From assembly GCA_028277985.1 (NCBI GenBank), contig JANQFG010000021.1, forward strand, positions 1 through 59,309: a stretch of 59,309 nt of DNA. Direction: 5' to 3'. Numbering within the stretch: position 1 is the stretch's first letter; every line of letters starts with the position of its first letter. Source of the stretch: a bacterium. Its GTDB lineage: Bacteria; Desulfobacterota; DSWW01. Below are positions 43,146-51,497 of this stretch, piece after piece. The notes under the pieces were generated by a model that was given only the letters and a program-made list of their open reading frames with translations, did no database searches and was not told the origin of the DNA. Made by a program: the position numbers and the translations under genes.

Positions 43146-43193
43146 TGGCTCGATACCCGGAAGACGGTTTCAGGGACTAGAGAACGGCTCCCT

Positions 43194-44489
43194 TCATGGC
43201 AAGGTCGCCTGCCTGAGGAGCCTGCCCGCCAGTTTTCTCTGTCGAGGGTAGTCGGCGGCCTTCTTCAGAGCAGAGGCGGCTTTTTCCTTCCAGCCGAGTT
43301 GAAGCGCACAATAGCCCATCATCAGATGGGAGCGTCCGTTTCTTTTATCAAGGGTCGTGCTTTCACGGAACGCCTCCCAGGCGCCCCGGTAGTCTTCTTC
43401 CATGTAGAGCAGATCGCCGAGGAGGGTCCAGAGCTTCCCTGTGGGTTCCGCACCCAGGGCCCTCTCCAGCACCCGCCGGGCATCCCCCGGCCTGTGACCA
43501 GCGATGTAGGCCGAGGCCAGCCGTTCGAACTCAGAGGACTTTGCACCTGCCTTCATGGCCGTCTCGTAGTATTCACAGGCAACGAGAGGGGCATCGACGG
43601 CTACGTAAAGGTCTCCCAGCAGTACCTGTTCCTCCCTGGAAAGGGGGGTGAGGTAGCTGTATATCGTCATGGCGACGGCTGCGCCCATGTAGTTGTCCCG
43701 GTTTGCCTCGAAACGGTACCAGAGCTTCCAGGTTTCCGGATCCGTACCGAAGAGCCGGAGCATCCGGGTCAAAAGCCTCTCTGCATCCCTTTCCGAGCCG
43801 AGCTCCAGATAGGCGTGCAGAAGTGTCTGGAACCATTCCTTGTCGGGCGCGGGACCCTCCACGTACACGAGGGGCTCCAGGATTCCCACGGCCTCGTGGG
43901 CATGTCCGTTCAGGATGTGGGCGACCGCGGCGTAGTAGAGATAGTCCGGGTTCTTCTTCCCGCTCATCTCGTATCCCTTGACCAGGGCCTCTGCCGCCAG
44001 GCCGTATCGCTTCTCTTCGAAGGCGACCTGTCCCAGGTTCACCCAGGCGGGGCCGTAATCCGGGTCCAGTTTGACCGCCGCGTGGAAGTGATCGAGAGCC
44101 TCCGCGGGTTTGTTCAGGGAATACTCTGCGTTGCCGAGGCAAAATTCGAGCAGGCAATGATCCTGGTCGGGGTGTTTTGCAAGGAAGTTCTGAATGGTGC
44201 GGGCGGCCTCCTCGTACTGATCCAGTTTCATCTGCTGCTGCACCTTGTACAGAATACGCTTGACGCGCATCGGTGCGTGGGCAGCCTTTGCCGCGCCAGG
44301 CGCGTCGGAATGACCATGTCCTTCGTGGTCGTCATGATGCTCCCCATCTTGATGATGGTCCCCATCCGCACAAGCCTCTGTTTCCCCTGTCTGCGTCTCC
44401 GGCTTGCTGGCGGCAACAGGGGAAACGGCCAGTATAGCCACGGCCCAGAGTATCAGCCCGATGGGCACAGCCTTTCTGTATGCCTTCAT
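43194..44489 (-). CDS. His-rich TPR protein of the TonB operon
   Basis: A 431-aa periplasmic protein: signal peptide (GLILWAVAILAVSPVAA), then a His/Asp/Glu-rich metal-binding stretch (DGDHHQDGEHHDDHEGHGH, about 43-61), then about ten TPR-like helical pairs (for example AEYSLNKPAEALDHFHAAVK). TPR proteins commonly close operons of DUF3450-ExbB-ExbB-ExbD-TonB type and may scaffold the energising complex. The His-rich segment is an addition that suggests divalent metal buffering (Zn, Ni or Co). It follows tonB by 19 bp and precedes the receptor. Confidence 0.85.
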   Translation of the reverse strand: MKAYRKAVPIGLILWAVAILAVSPVAASKPETQTGETEACADGDHHQDGEHHDDHEGHGHSDAPGAAKAAHAPMRVKRILYKVQQQMKLDQYEEAARTIQNFLAKHPDQDHCLLEFCLGNAEYSLNKPAEALDHFHAAVKLDPDYGPAWVNLGQVAFEEKRYGLAAEALVKGYEMSGKKNPDYLYYAAVAHILNGHAHEAVGILEPLVYVEGPAPDKEWFQTLLHAYLELGSERDAERLLTRMLRLFGTDPETWKLWYRFEANRDNYMGAAVAMTIYSYLTPLSREEQVLLGDLYVAVDAPLVACEYYETAMKAGAKSSEFERLASAYIAGHRPGDARRVLERALGAEPTGKLWTLLGDLLYMEEDYRGAWEAFRESTTLDKRNGRSHLMMGYCALQLGWKEKAASALKKAADYPRQRKLAGRLLRQATLP

Positions 44490-44508
44490 GTATTGTATTC
44501 CCCACGTC

Positions 44509-45159
44509 TTATTGCAGTTCGAAACGGATGGTGGTGGTTACCCAGCTCGACACCGGCTCTCCGAGAACCTTGCCCGGAGAGAATTTCCAATTCGGGAGGC
44601 TTGCGAGTACGCTCTCCTCGAACATCCCTTTCGGCTTGGCCTCCAGGACCGTTATGCGGCTCACGAGGCCTGTCTTGTCCACCAGGAACTTGACCTTCAC
44701 GTATCCCTGCATCTCCAGCCTCTTCGCCTTGTATGGATAGAGGGGCGGGGTCTTCATGAGTGCGCGAGGAGGGTGATCCAGATCTGCCGCGTTGAAGAAC
44801 ATGGAGATGCCGGATATCGGAGCGTCGCTAACCAGTTTTGTATTCACCTCGAACTGGAGTGCCTGCATGTCCGGCGTCTGGATATTGGGCCGAAACAGAT
44901 CCGGCTGGAAATCCTCCATCATCTCCTCCGGCTTCTCTTCCTCGGGCTGCTCCCTTACTTCCTCCTCTTCCGGAGGCGGCTCCTTCTCCCGGATTCGAAC
45001 GAGCTGGATGCCTGCCGGCTCGGTCATGTCTACTTCGGGGGCTCGGAGGTGGGACAGCAGCGGAAGCAGGAGGAGCAGCAGGGCGTTGACCGCCAGGGCA
45101 AATATCCCTGCGGGTAAGACCCAGAGAGGAAGGCCGTTCTTGAGTGTAGTGGTGCCCAT
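44509..45159 (-). CDS. tonB: Energy transducer TonB
   Basis: A 216-aa protein with an N-terminal membrane anchor (WVLPAGIFALAVNALLLLLLP), a Glu/Pro-rich spacer (EKEPPPEEEEVREQPEEEKP) and a C-terminal TonB domain with YPYKAKRLEMQGYVKVKFLV and KFSPGKVLGEPVSSWVTTTI. It transmits proton-motive force to outer-membrane receptors. The acidic rather than Lys-Pro spacer resembles TonB2-type proteins. AAGGAT precedes the ATG. Confidence 0.93.
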   Translation of the reverse strand: MGTTTLKNGLPLWVLPAGIFALAVNALLLLLLPLLSHLRAPEVDMTEPAGIQLVRIREKEPPPEEEEVREQPEEEKPEEMMEDFQPDLFRPNIQTPDMQALQFEVNTKLVSDAPISGISMFFNAADLDHPPRALMKTPPLYPYKAKRLEMQGYVKVKFLVDKTGLVSRITVLEAKPKGMFEESVLASLPNWKFSPGKVLGEPVSSWVTTTIRFELQ

Positions 45160-45198
45160 GGATGATCCTTATCTATGATGGACCCCGTTGCGGACGGC

Positions 45199-45621
45199 TC
45201 AGCCGCCTTCCGCGGACAGGGATGCGGCAAGACTGACATTCTCGACCCCGGCCAATCTGCACTGGTCCATGACCTGGATGACCACGCCCGTGTCGCTCTT
45301 CTTGTCGGCAACGATAACCACGGAACTCTCAGGGTTCTCGGAGAGCACTCGTGCCATGTGGGCCCGTACGCTCCGAACGTCGATCTGTTTACGATCCAGG
45401 AAAACCCTCCCGTCCTCGGTGACTCCTACAAGAACGTTTCCTCTCTCCTTCATCTCCGCCGTGGCCGCTGTGGGTCTCTGCACGTCGATGCCGGTTTCCT
45501 TGACGAAGCTGGTGGTCACCACGAAGAAGATCAGCAACAGAAAGACCATGTCGATGAGGGGGCTCATGTTGATCTCCACGCCCCTGCCGCCCTTCCGAAG
45601 ACTCTGTCGAACATTGATCAT
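45199..45621 (-). CDS. exbD: ExbD/TolR-type proton channel subunit
   Basis: A 140-aa protein with one membrane helix preceded by EINMSPLIDMVFLLLIFFVVTT; Asp in PLIDMVF is the essential proton-carrying residue. A periplasmic ExbD domain follows. It sits between exbB and tonB and completes the energising complex. Confidence 0.94.
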   Translation of the reverse strand: MINVRQSLRKGGRGVEINMSPLIDMVFLLLIFFVVTTSFVKETGIDVQRPTAATAEMKERGNVLVGVTEDGRVFLDRKQIDVRSVRAHMARVLSENPESSVVIVADKKSDTGVVIQVMDQCRLAGVENVSLAASLSAEGG

Positions 45622-45632
45622 GAGATTTCCCT

Positions 45633-46226
45633 CTATACGTGTCTGGCCAAAACGGCCGTGATCTCTTCCAGCCTGAGTTCCTGCCGCATGGCCCGTCGAT
45701 GCAGATACCCGCTAAGAAAGAGCCCCGGGATGGCAACGATCAGACCGCTCTGTGTGGTGATGAGCGCCACGGAGATCCCGTTGGACAGACCCTTCACGTT
45801 TCCCGTTCCGAAGGTGGAGATCACGTGGAAGGTGTCGACCATGCCGATCACCGTTCCGAGAAGCCCGAGCAAAGGGGCTACTGCCGCCAGCACCCCGATG
45901 ACCGCAAGGTATCGATGCAGCCGCGGCCGCTGCCTCTGAGCGCAGTGGCGAAGAATGCTCTTGTCCAGGTCGGGTTGACCGGTCTTCTCCTGTAAGAAGC
46001 TCGTGACGATCCTTGCTCGCAGACCTTTTGAATCTTCGGAGGGGGGCTCCCCGCCTGCCATGAGCTGAATGGCGCTCTGTATAGGGACGTCCCGGCTCGT
46101 CAGGCTGTGGAAAAAGTAGAGCCGCTCCCCGATCAAGGTCCACATGAGCAGCGAGCAGGCGACCAGGGGGAACATCACCCAGCCGCCTTGCACAAGGTAA
46201 TCAAGCGTTCTGTAGAGAAGTTCCAT
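45633..46226 (-). CDS. exbB: ExbB/TolQ-type proton channel subunit
   Basis: A 197-aa protein with three membrane helices and the MotA/TolQ/ExbB signature AAVAPLLGLLGTVIGMVDTF, plus NGISVALITTQSGLIVAIPGLF. It pairs with ExbD to use the proton gradient. It overlaps the larger ExbB-domain gene by 26 bp and ends 11 bp before exbD. Confidence 0.94.
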   Translation of the reverse strand: MELLYRTLDYLVQGGWVMFPLVACSLLMWTLIGERLYFFHSLTSRDVPIQSAIQLMAGGEPPSEDSKGLRARIVTSFLQEKTGQPDLDKSILRHCAQRQRPRLHRYLAVIGVLAAVAPLLGLLGTVIGMVDTFHVISTFGTGNVKGLSNGISVALITTQSGLIVAIPGLFLSGYLHRRAMRQELRLEEITAVLARHV

Positions 46227-47622
46227 TCTGGCGCCTCGCCTTTTGGGAGATGTTGGTCAGGGCCACCGCCTTCTCTTCCATATCCCCGATGATGTGATCC
46301 ACACGCCGCGAGAGAAAGGTATGAAGCAGCATGATCGGTATGGCCACCGCCAGTCCGAGCTCCGTGGTTACCAGAGCCTCGGAGATTCCTCCCGACATCA
46401 TTCGCGGGTCCCCGGTGCCGTAAAGCGTAATGACCCGGAACGTGCCGATCATGCCTGTTACGGTGCCGAGCAACCCCAGGAGGGGGGCAATGGCGCCAAG
46501 GATACCGAGCACGGCAAGGAACCGCTCAAGACGGGGCGCCTCGCGTAGGATCGCCTCCTGCAGGATGTTCTCCTGGGTCTCCCGGTCCTCCCCGCGGCCT
46601 GCCAGCCCTGCGGCAAGAACGTTGACCACCGGCCAGTTCCTGCCTTCGTATTTGCCGACCATCGATTCACACGCATCCCAGTCGCCCTTCTCCGCGGTCT
46701 GATTGATGCTGTCCATGAGGCGGTCCGTGTTGCCGTGTACCCGGTTCAGGTAGAAGATCCTCTCCACGATCAGGATCAGTGCGAGGGTGGCGATCGCAAG
46801 GATCGGCCATACGATGGGGCCGCCGCTCTTGATCTGTTCCCATATCGTCGGCTTGTGGGTGATCTGCCGGAGGGCTGCGCCGCCGGACAGATCCGTATAG
46901 ACCGTGTCGTCCTGTCCTTGGAGATACCCCTTCAAATTCCGCCGCACCATCCAGTCGGGCAACGCGGACAGGGCGTAGAACCGCTGGGTGTCGTCTGAGT
47001 AGTTAAGAAAGCCGACTTCCTCTCCTGTGTCGTAGACGGCAGTGAACTTACCGAGGTTCAGAACGGTCCCTTCCCGAAGCTCCCCGGCCCGGTCGATGAA
47101 CCGCCCCGTTTTCAGGGAGACCTCGCCGGATCGTTTTGCCTCGTCCAGGAAGAGGTCCGTAAGCTGATTGATGTCATCGATGCCAGGGAAGTACTGCTTG
47201 TTCAGGAGGGGTTTAAGCTGCTCGACCCTCTCAGGGGCGTATGCAGTGAGAGGAGAGTTCTTGAGGATGGATTCCAGCTCCCGGGCCGACACACGCACGG
47301 TGCCGATGGTCTCACGGAACTGGAGCTCTTTTTGGGCCCATTCTTCGGAAAGCTCGCCCTCTTCTGTGCGGCGGGCCCGGATGCTTTCCTGTAGCCTCGA
47401 GATATCCGCTTCGAGCTTCTTCTCCAGGGACTCCAGCCGATTCACCTCCTCCTGCAGTGCCTTTCTGTCGGCCAGAATCCTCTGCTCAGCTTCTTTGGCC
47501 GCTTCTACTGCGGCCTTCCGGTCCTTCTCAGCCTCCTGAGAGGCGGCCCGCATGTCCTGGCTCCATCCCGGCGAAGCCAGGAGAAGCAGGAGACCGATCG
47601 ATATCAGGAATGGCTTCTTCAC
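46201..47622 (-). CDS. TtpC-like protein: periplasmic coiled coil fused to ExbB domain
   Basis: About 473 aa from the GTG at 47622, with GGGGAGGAT upstream and a 4-bp overlap with the DUF3450 gene. A signal peptide (FLISIGLLLLLASPGWS) leads to a long coiled coil (about 25-120) and a periplasmic domain; the C-terminal 200 residues are a second ExbB/TolQ domain (GAIAPLLGLLGTVTGMIGTF). This is the TtpC architecture known from Vibrio TonB2 systems, which need this extra subunit for siderophore uptake. Confidence 0.9.
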   Translation of the reverse strand: MKKPFLISIGLLLLLASPGWSQDMRAASQEAEKDRKAAVEAAKEAEQRILADRKALQEEVNRLESLEKKLEADISRLQESIRARRTEEGELSEEWAQKELQFRETIGTVRVSARELESILKNSPLTAYAPERVEQLKPLLNKQYFPGIDDINQLTDLFLDEAKRSGEVSLKTGRFIDRAGELREGTVLNLGKFTAVYDTGEEVGFLNYSDDTQRFYALSALPDWMVRRNLKGYLQGQDDTVYTDLSGGAALRQITHKPTIWEQIKSGGPIVWPILAIATLALILIVERIFYLNRVHGNTDRLMDSINQTAEKGDWDACESMVGKYEGRNWPVVNVLAAGLAGRGEDRETQENILQEAILREAPRLERFLAVLGILGAIAPLLGLLGTVTGMIGTFRVITLYGTGDPRMMSGGISEALVTTELGLAVAIPIMLLHTFLSRRVDHIIGDMEEKAVALTNISQKARRQNGTSLQNA

Positions 47623-48374
47623 GGATTGATCCTCCCCAGGGGCAGTCGAATGAGCTCGACCGGCCTTCGCTTGCTGGCCATCTCCACAGCCATTCGGACG
47701 CTTCGCCCGTATTGGGAGGGGAGCTCGACCCACTGGCCGTTCACTCGGTCGTATTCACCTACGCGGGTTCCATCGGGTGTCTGCCAGAAGACGGAAAGCC
47801 TGCCGAGCCGGAAGATGTCTGCAAACACGGGCTCTCCGTTCACCGTGATCTTCTGCTGGTACGTCTCAACCGTATCGCCGTACTCGCACTCCACCTGGAG
47901 AGCCTCGAGAAGCCTCCGTAGCTTCTCTGCCGGCGATGTGTCGGCGAGGGCAAGCGTTTCCTTCAAGGAGCGGATCCGTGTGGCGCGCTCTTCCGGCAGG
48001 AAGGGAAGGTCCTCCGTCACGAATCGCTCCAGCTCGACAAGCGTGGTTTCCAGGGCATCCTCGAGTCCCTCCTCCAGCCTGACGGATTCTTCGATCCGGC
48101 GCTTCAGCTCCTCCACACGGTCCCCGAGGGCGGTGTTTTCTCGCGCCAGGATATCTCTTTCCTTCTCCAGGGAGCCGATGCTGGCCTTGGCCGCCTCGTA
48201 GCGCGCCTTCAGCTCGGCCCGCTGCCGGGCCCAGGCGTCCTCCTTCTCTTGTGTGTCCTTGTGGATATCCACGGTGCCCTCCACCTTCGTCTTTATCCGG
48301 GTTTCCGGGGTCTGCCCGAAGGCAGGGCAGACCAGCAGCGCTGCTGCCAGAATCACTACGGCATACCGGGTCAT
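47619..48374 (-). CDS. DUF3450 periplasmic coiled-coil protein
   Basis: A 251-aa protein: signal peptide (AVVILAAALLVCPAFG), coiled coil (about 35-110, IGSLEKERDILARENTAL), then EDLPFLPEERATRIRSLKETL and a C-terminal globular part with GRLSVFWQTPDGTRVG. This is DUF3450, the regular first gene of TtpC-type TonB operons. It overlaps the TtpC-like gene by 4 bp. Confidence 0.9.
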   Translation of the reverse strand: MTRYAVVILAAALLVCPAFGQTPETRIKTKVEGTVDIHKDTQEKEDAWARQRAELKARYEAAKASIGSLEKERDILARENTALGDRVEELKRRIEESVRLEEGLEDALETTLVELERFVTEDLPFLPEERATRIRSLKETLALADTSPAEKLRRLLEALQVECEYGDTVETYQQKITVNGEPVFADIFRLGRLSVFWQTPDGTRVGEYDRVNGQWVELPSQYGRSVRMAVEMASKRRPVELIRLPLGRINP

Positions 48375-48502
48375 GTTGCAGACACCTCCTTGTTTCTACT
48401 GTAGGCGGGGCGTGCCTTCCCTTGAGAAAGGGGGCCGACTTCTTGGCAACCCTCTATTGTTTTGGAATGGTGAAAAAACCGCCGAAAAAAAATGCGCCGC
48501 GG

Positions 48503-48718
48503 CTACTCGACGAGGATTTTGTTGGCCATTCCCCGTCCGAGGACCATACGGCTACCCTTGACTTCGATGATGAAGGGTCCATGCGCTCGGTTGTTGATCA
48601 CTTCCACCTCGACGCCGGGGACGAGACCCATGGCAGCTAGCCGGGCCTCGAGCCTGCGACCTGCTTGAATCGTCACCAATCGCACCCTGCACCCAGGCGC
48701 GACCTGCATGAGGGACAT
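48503..48718 (-). CDS. FeoA-domain protein
   Basis: About 71 aa from the ATG at 48718, with GAGGAGG 9 nt upstream. A single FeoA/SH3-like domain: VRLVTIQAGRRLEARLAAMGLVPGVEVEVI and KGSRMVLGRGMANKILV. It lies between the DtxR-FeoA regulator and the TonB operon, with no FeoB partner next to it. It may modulate a FeoB elsewhere or act with the regulator. Confidence 0.85.
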   Translation of the reverse strand: MSLMQVAPGCRVRLVTIQAGRRLEARLAAMGLVPGVEVEVINNRAHGPFIIEVKGSRMVLGRGMANKILVE

Positions 48719-48768
48719 GGGGGGCAACCTCCTCTTCTCTTTATGCCTTTTCCCGGCTGGACCTTTGC

Positions 48769-49524
48769 TCAATGAACTTCCACTGTGATGCCGTCCATTT
48801 CCTCCTTCTTCAAGGAAATGTGGTAGCCCTTTACCTTGACGTCCATCGGGTCGCCCTCGGGCGCGACTTCTTCCACCTCGATTACGTTTCCGACGGCAAT
48901 GCCCATCTCGGTGATTCTCTTGTTGGTGCTCTGGCCCCCACGAATCTTCACGATCCTAGCCTTTTCCCCCGGCTTCAACTCGGTGAGAGTTCTTCCGGCA
49001 CCTTTCTTCCCTCTCCTCTTCCGTTTTGACTTTATTTCCTGCAGGCACTGCGAGGTGCATTGCTCGCAATCCTCCTGCTTGCCCGGGCTCGCGCAGAAGT
49101 ATCCGAACTCCTTTATCCATTCCGTTCCCGCTCGCGGGCAAATCTCCAGGAAATCGATATACTGGGTCAGACGCTCGAGTATGGGCTTCGGTAATGAGTG
49201 CTCCATACTGCAGGCACCCTCCTCGGCCACCGAATCTTCCACGTGAAGCACCTTGGCAAAGAACTCCTTGAGCACCTCGTGCCGCCGGATAACATCCAGG
49301 GCCGCTCGGGTCCCCTCCTGGGTCAAAGTGATCACATCGTACGGGGCGTAATTGATCAGGCCCTTCTGAGAGAGAACCTGCAGCGCCCCCGTAACGGAAG
49401 AGCTGTTTACATTCAGGCTCTTCGCGATGTCCTTGGCCCGGGCAGCACCCTTCTCCGAGGCGATGTGGTAGATGGCCTCCAGGTAATCCTCCATGCTCGA
49501 ACTGAGCGGTTTGGATTTTGCCAT
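48769..49524 (-). CDS. DtxR-family regulator with Cys cluster and C-terminal FeoA domain
   Basis: A 251-aa protein. Residues 8-75 are a DtxR winged helix (SMEDYLEAIYHIASEKGAAR, NVNSSSVTGALQVLSQKGL); 80-140 the dimerisation/metal region (RRHEVLKEFF, EEGACSMEHSLP). A Cys-rich insert follows: Cys144 and then Cys153-x2-Cys156-x3-Cys160, suggesting an Fe-S or zinc site. Residues 175-251 are a FeoA domain in place of the usual SH3 domain. It should repress iron-uptake genes when Fe2+ is abundant. The promoter at 49576-49604 has a candidate operator in its spacer. First gene before feoA and the TonB operon. Confidence 0.92.
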   Translation of the reverse strand: MAKSKPLSSSMEDYLEAIYHIASEKGAARAKDIAKSLNVNSSSVTGALQVLSQKGLINYAPYDVITLTQEGTRAALDVIRRHEVLKEFFAKVLHVEDSVAEEGACSMEHSLPKPILERLTQYIDFLEICPRAGTEWIKEFGYFCASPGKQEDCEQCTSQCLQEIKSKRKRRGKKGAGRTLTELKPGEKARIVKIRGGQSTNKRITEMGIAVGNVIEVEEVAPEGDPMDVKVKGYHISLKKEEMDGITVEVH

Positions 49525-49575
49525 GCCCTTGCTCCTCTCTATGGGAAGGACCTTATTTTTTTTGTTTCGACGAAT

Positions 49576-49604
49576 ATTTTACGATTGCCCTCGGTATTTG
49601 TCAA
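49576..49604 (-). promoter_or_regulatory. Promoter of the DtxR-FeoA gene
   Basis: On the minus strand TTGACA (49604-49599) and TAAAAT (49581-49576) are separated by 17 bp. The surrounding sequence closely parallels 56531-56559 (both have TTGACA, the same TAAAATATTCG -10 region and an upstream run of C on the plus strand). Confidence 0.8.
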
Positions 49605-49692
49605 CCCCCCAAGAAAAGCACTCCCACGGTATCTGCGCCTGAGGATCCTGCCGGCGGGATCGGCTCGAAAGAGAAGAATCTGGAAAAGAGGC

Positions 49693-49720
49693 TTGACAAA
49701 AGTTTGGCATACCGTATAAG
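49693..49720 (+). promoter_or_regulatory. Promoter of the DUF2325 gene
   Basis: TTGACA (49693-49698) and TATAAG (49715-49720) with a 16-bp spacer that contains TTTGGCATACC. It is divergent from the DtxR-FeoA promoter and 68 bp before the start codon. Confidence 0.75.
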
Positions 49721-49787
49721 CTTTGGAATAACATACTTAATGAGGGGATGTGAATATCCGGCAAGGACCCAAGGGAGATGCGACACC

Positions 49788-50990
49788 ATGGAGAAGCAAA
49801 CAGCGAACAGGCAACCAGCGACTTTGAAGCGGCTCTGGGAGCTCGAGTCCCGTCTGCGGTGTCCCGTGATCGGCGCCTGCCTTACGGTTTCCGAGCATGC
49901 GGCCCTGTTGAAGAAGGTCTTTGCCCAGTCACGAAAGCTCCGGCCCTACCAGATGCACGGAACGGTCATGGATCACCTTGATGACGAGAATCGCCTGTCC
50001 GTCAAGCTGGACAAGTACCTGCGGCACAAGTACCGTCGAGCCGTTGCAGACCTCGCCGAACTGGATGAAGAGGCGTTCATGGAGGTCTGGCAACGATCCT
50101 TTGGAAAAGGAGAAATGGAGGGTGTTCTTTTTGTTGCGGCCCTCCGCAATGATCTGTCCGCCGCCTCCATGGGAGAGATCTTCGGCGAGACCCATATGCT
50201 CTGCCATGCCAACCTGAAGGAGGTCATGGAGGCCCGGAAGGGGCTTGCCTTTCAGGAGGAGGCGAACCGCAAGATGGCCAGGGTGCTTGCACAGGAGAAG
50301 AAACGTTCCTCCGAACGGAAGCGGGAGAACCGGGAGATACGCGCCTCCCTGAAGGAGGCCCTTCGAAAGGCGGAACAGCGGAAGAGGAGCCGGCCTGGAG
50401 CGCAGCCCGAAGTGACGCGGGCCACTGAGGGACTCAGGGCCGAGAGCCAGGCGCTCAAGCAGAGGATGGTCGAAATGGAGGCGCAGCTCAGGGAGTTGGA
50501 GTTCCGGCTCCGCCGCGCGGATAAGGAGCAGAAGCGTCTGGAAAAGGAGAAGGCGGACCTCGAGGCGGTCCATCAGAGCCTTTCGGATGAAGTGGCCGGG
50601 CTGATTTGCCCTCCCGTCGATGCGGATCGGAGCATGGCGGCCTGTGGTGGAGACTGCCCAAGGCCCTCGCTCTGCGCCAGAAAGATTCTCGTCGTCGGGG
50701 GCTTGACGAAGATGAAGCCCCTTTACAAGCGACTGGTGGAGTCCAACGGGGGCCTGTTCGACTACCACGACGGATACATGAAGCAGGGCAAGCAGGAACT
50801 CGATTCGCAGGTCCGGAGGGCGGACCTGATCCTGTGTCCCGTGTCCTGCAACAGCCATGGGGCCTGTCTTGCGGTCAAGCAGCTCTGCCGGAAATATGGC
50901 AAGCCGGCAAGGATGCTCTCGAGCCCGAGTCTGAGCGCCATCTCCAGAGGGCTGTTCGCCGGGAACGAAGGGGCGCAGTTGAGGATGTAG
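49788..50990 (+). CDS. DUF2325 protein with central coiled coil
   Basis: About 400 aa from the ATG at 49788 (AAGGGAG upstream). Residues 1-150 are helical with conserved Cys/His (LRCPVIGACLTVSEHAALLKK, MHGTVMDH). Residues 155-285 are a long Glu/Arg/Lys coiled coil. A Cys-rich bridge (LICPPV, AACGGDCPRPSLCARK) leads into the DUF2325 domain (about 305-390): ILVVGGLTKMKPLYKRLVE, FDYHDGYM and LILCPVSCNSHGACLAVK. The family is widespread in anaerobes; its function is not established. It is divergent from the iron regulator. Confidence 0.85.
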   Translation: MEKQTANRQPATLKRLWELESRLRCPVIGACLTVSEHAALLKKVFAQSRKLRPYQMHGTVMDHLDDENRLSVKLDKYLRHKYRRAVADLAELDEEAFMEVWQRSFGKGEMEGVLFVAALRNDLSAASMGEIFGETHMLCHANLKEVMEARKGLAFQEEANRKMARVLAQEKKRSSERKRENREIRASLKEALRKAEQRKRSRPGAQPEVTRATEGLRAESQALKQRMVEMEAQLRELEFRLRRADKEQKRLEKEKADLEAVHQSLSDEVAGLICPPVDADRSMAACGGDCPRPSLCARKILVVGGLTKMKPLYKRLVESNGGLFDYHDGYMKQGKQELDSQVRRADLILCPVSCNSHGACLAVKQLCRKYGKPARMLSSPSLSAISRGLFAGNEGAQLRM

Positions 50991-51014
50991 CACGCCTCCC
51001 GTAGGATAGTCCGT

Positions 51015-51479
51015 ATGCGATTCCACCCGCGCACCCTATTCACTGTGCTCTTCCTGCTGGTCCTCAGCCTCCCGTGTGCATGGTCAGCCGATGATCGGAT
51101 GGGCATGCGCTGGCAGGGGTACCAGGAGGCCCTCGGTGAGGCGCGGCAGAAGGGTGTGCCCGTCTTTCTGTTCTTCCATACCTACCCTTGCAGCTCGTGC
51201 ACGAAGATGCAGTCCCACACCCTGGCGGACAGCACGGTGGTCGCGTACCTTCGGGAACACTTCGTTTCCGTGCGTATCGACTCGCCGCAGAGCCCGCTCC
51301 TGTCGCGCAAGTACAGCGTGCGTGGGCTACCCATGAGTTTCTTCCTCTCGCCCACGGGGGAGCAGATCGCCTACCTGCCCGGATACGTGAAGCCGGATGT
51401 CTTCTTGAAGCTGCTCAGATACATCCGCGAGGGCCACTACCGCTCCAAGACCTTGTACGAGTATCTGAAGGGGCCCTGA
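51015..51479 (+). CDS. Secreted thioredoxin-fold protein
   Basis: A 154-aa protein: signal peptide (LFTVLFLLVLSLPCAWSA), then a thioredoxin-like domain with active site HTYPCSSCTKM (Cys59, Cys62) and the cis-Pro loop RGLPMSFFLSP. CSSC is unusual compared with CGPC, suggesting a reductase or isomerase of one substrate. It starts 24 bp after the DUF2325 gene and converges on the His-rich barrel gene. Confidence 0.88.
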   Translation: MRFHPRTLFTVLFLLVLSLPCAWSADDRMGMRWQGYQEALGEARQKGVPVFLFFHTYPCSSCTKMQSHTLADSTVVAYLREHFVSVRIDSPQSPLLSRKYSVRGLPMSFFLSPTGEQIAYLPGYVKPDVFLKLLRYIREGHYRSKTLYEYLKGP

Positions 51480-51497
51480 TCCTTTCCGGGGAGACAC

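Noticed and set aside
43056..44693. 545-residue plus-strand frame over the TPR gene
   Set aside because: Shadow of the minus-strand TPR protein, which has a signal peptide and repeats in the correct operon order.
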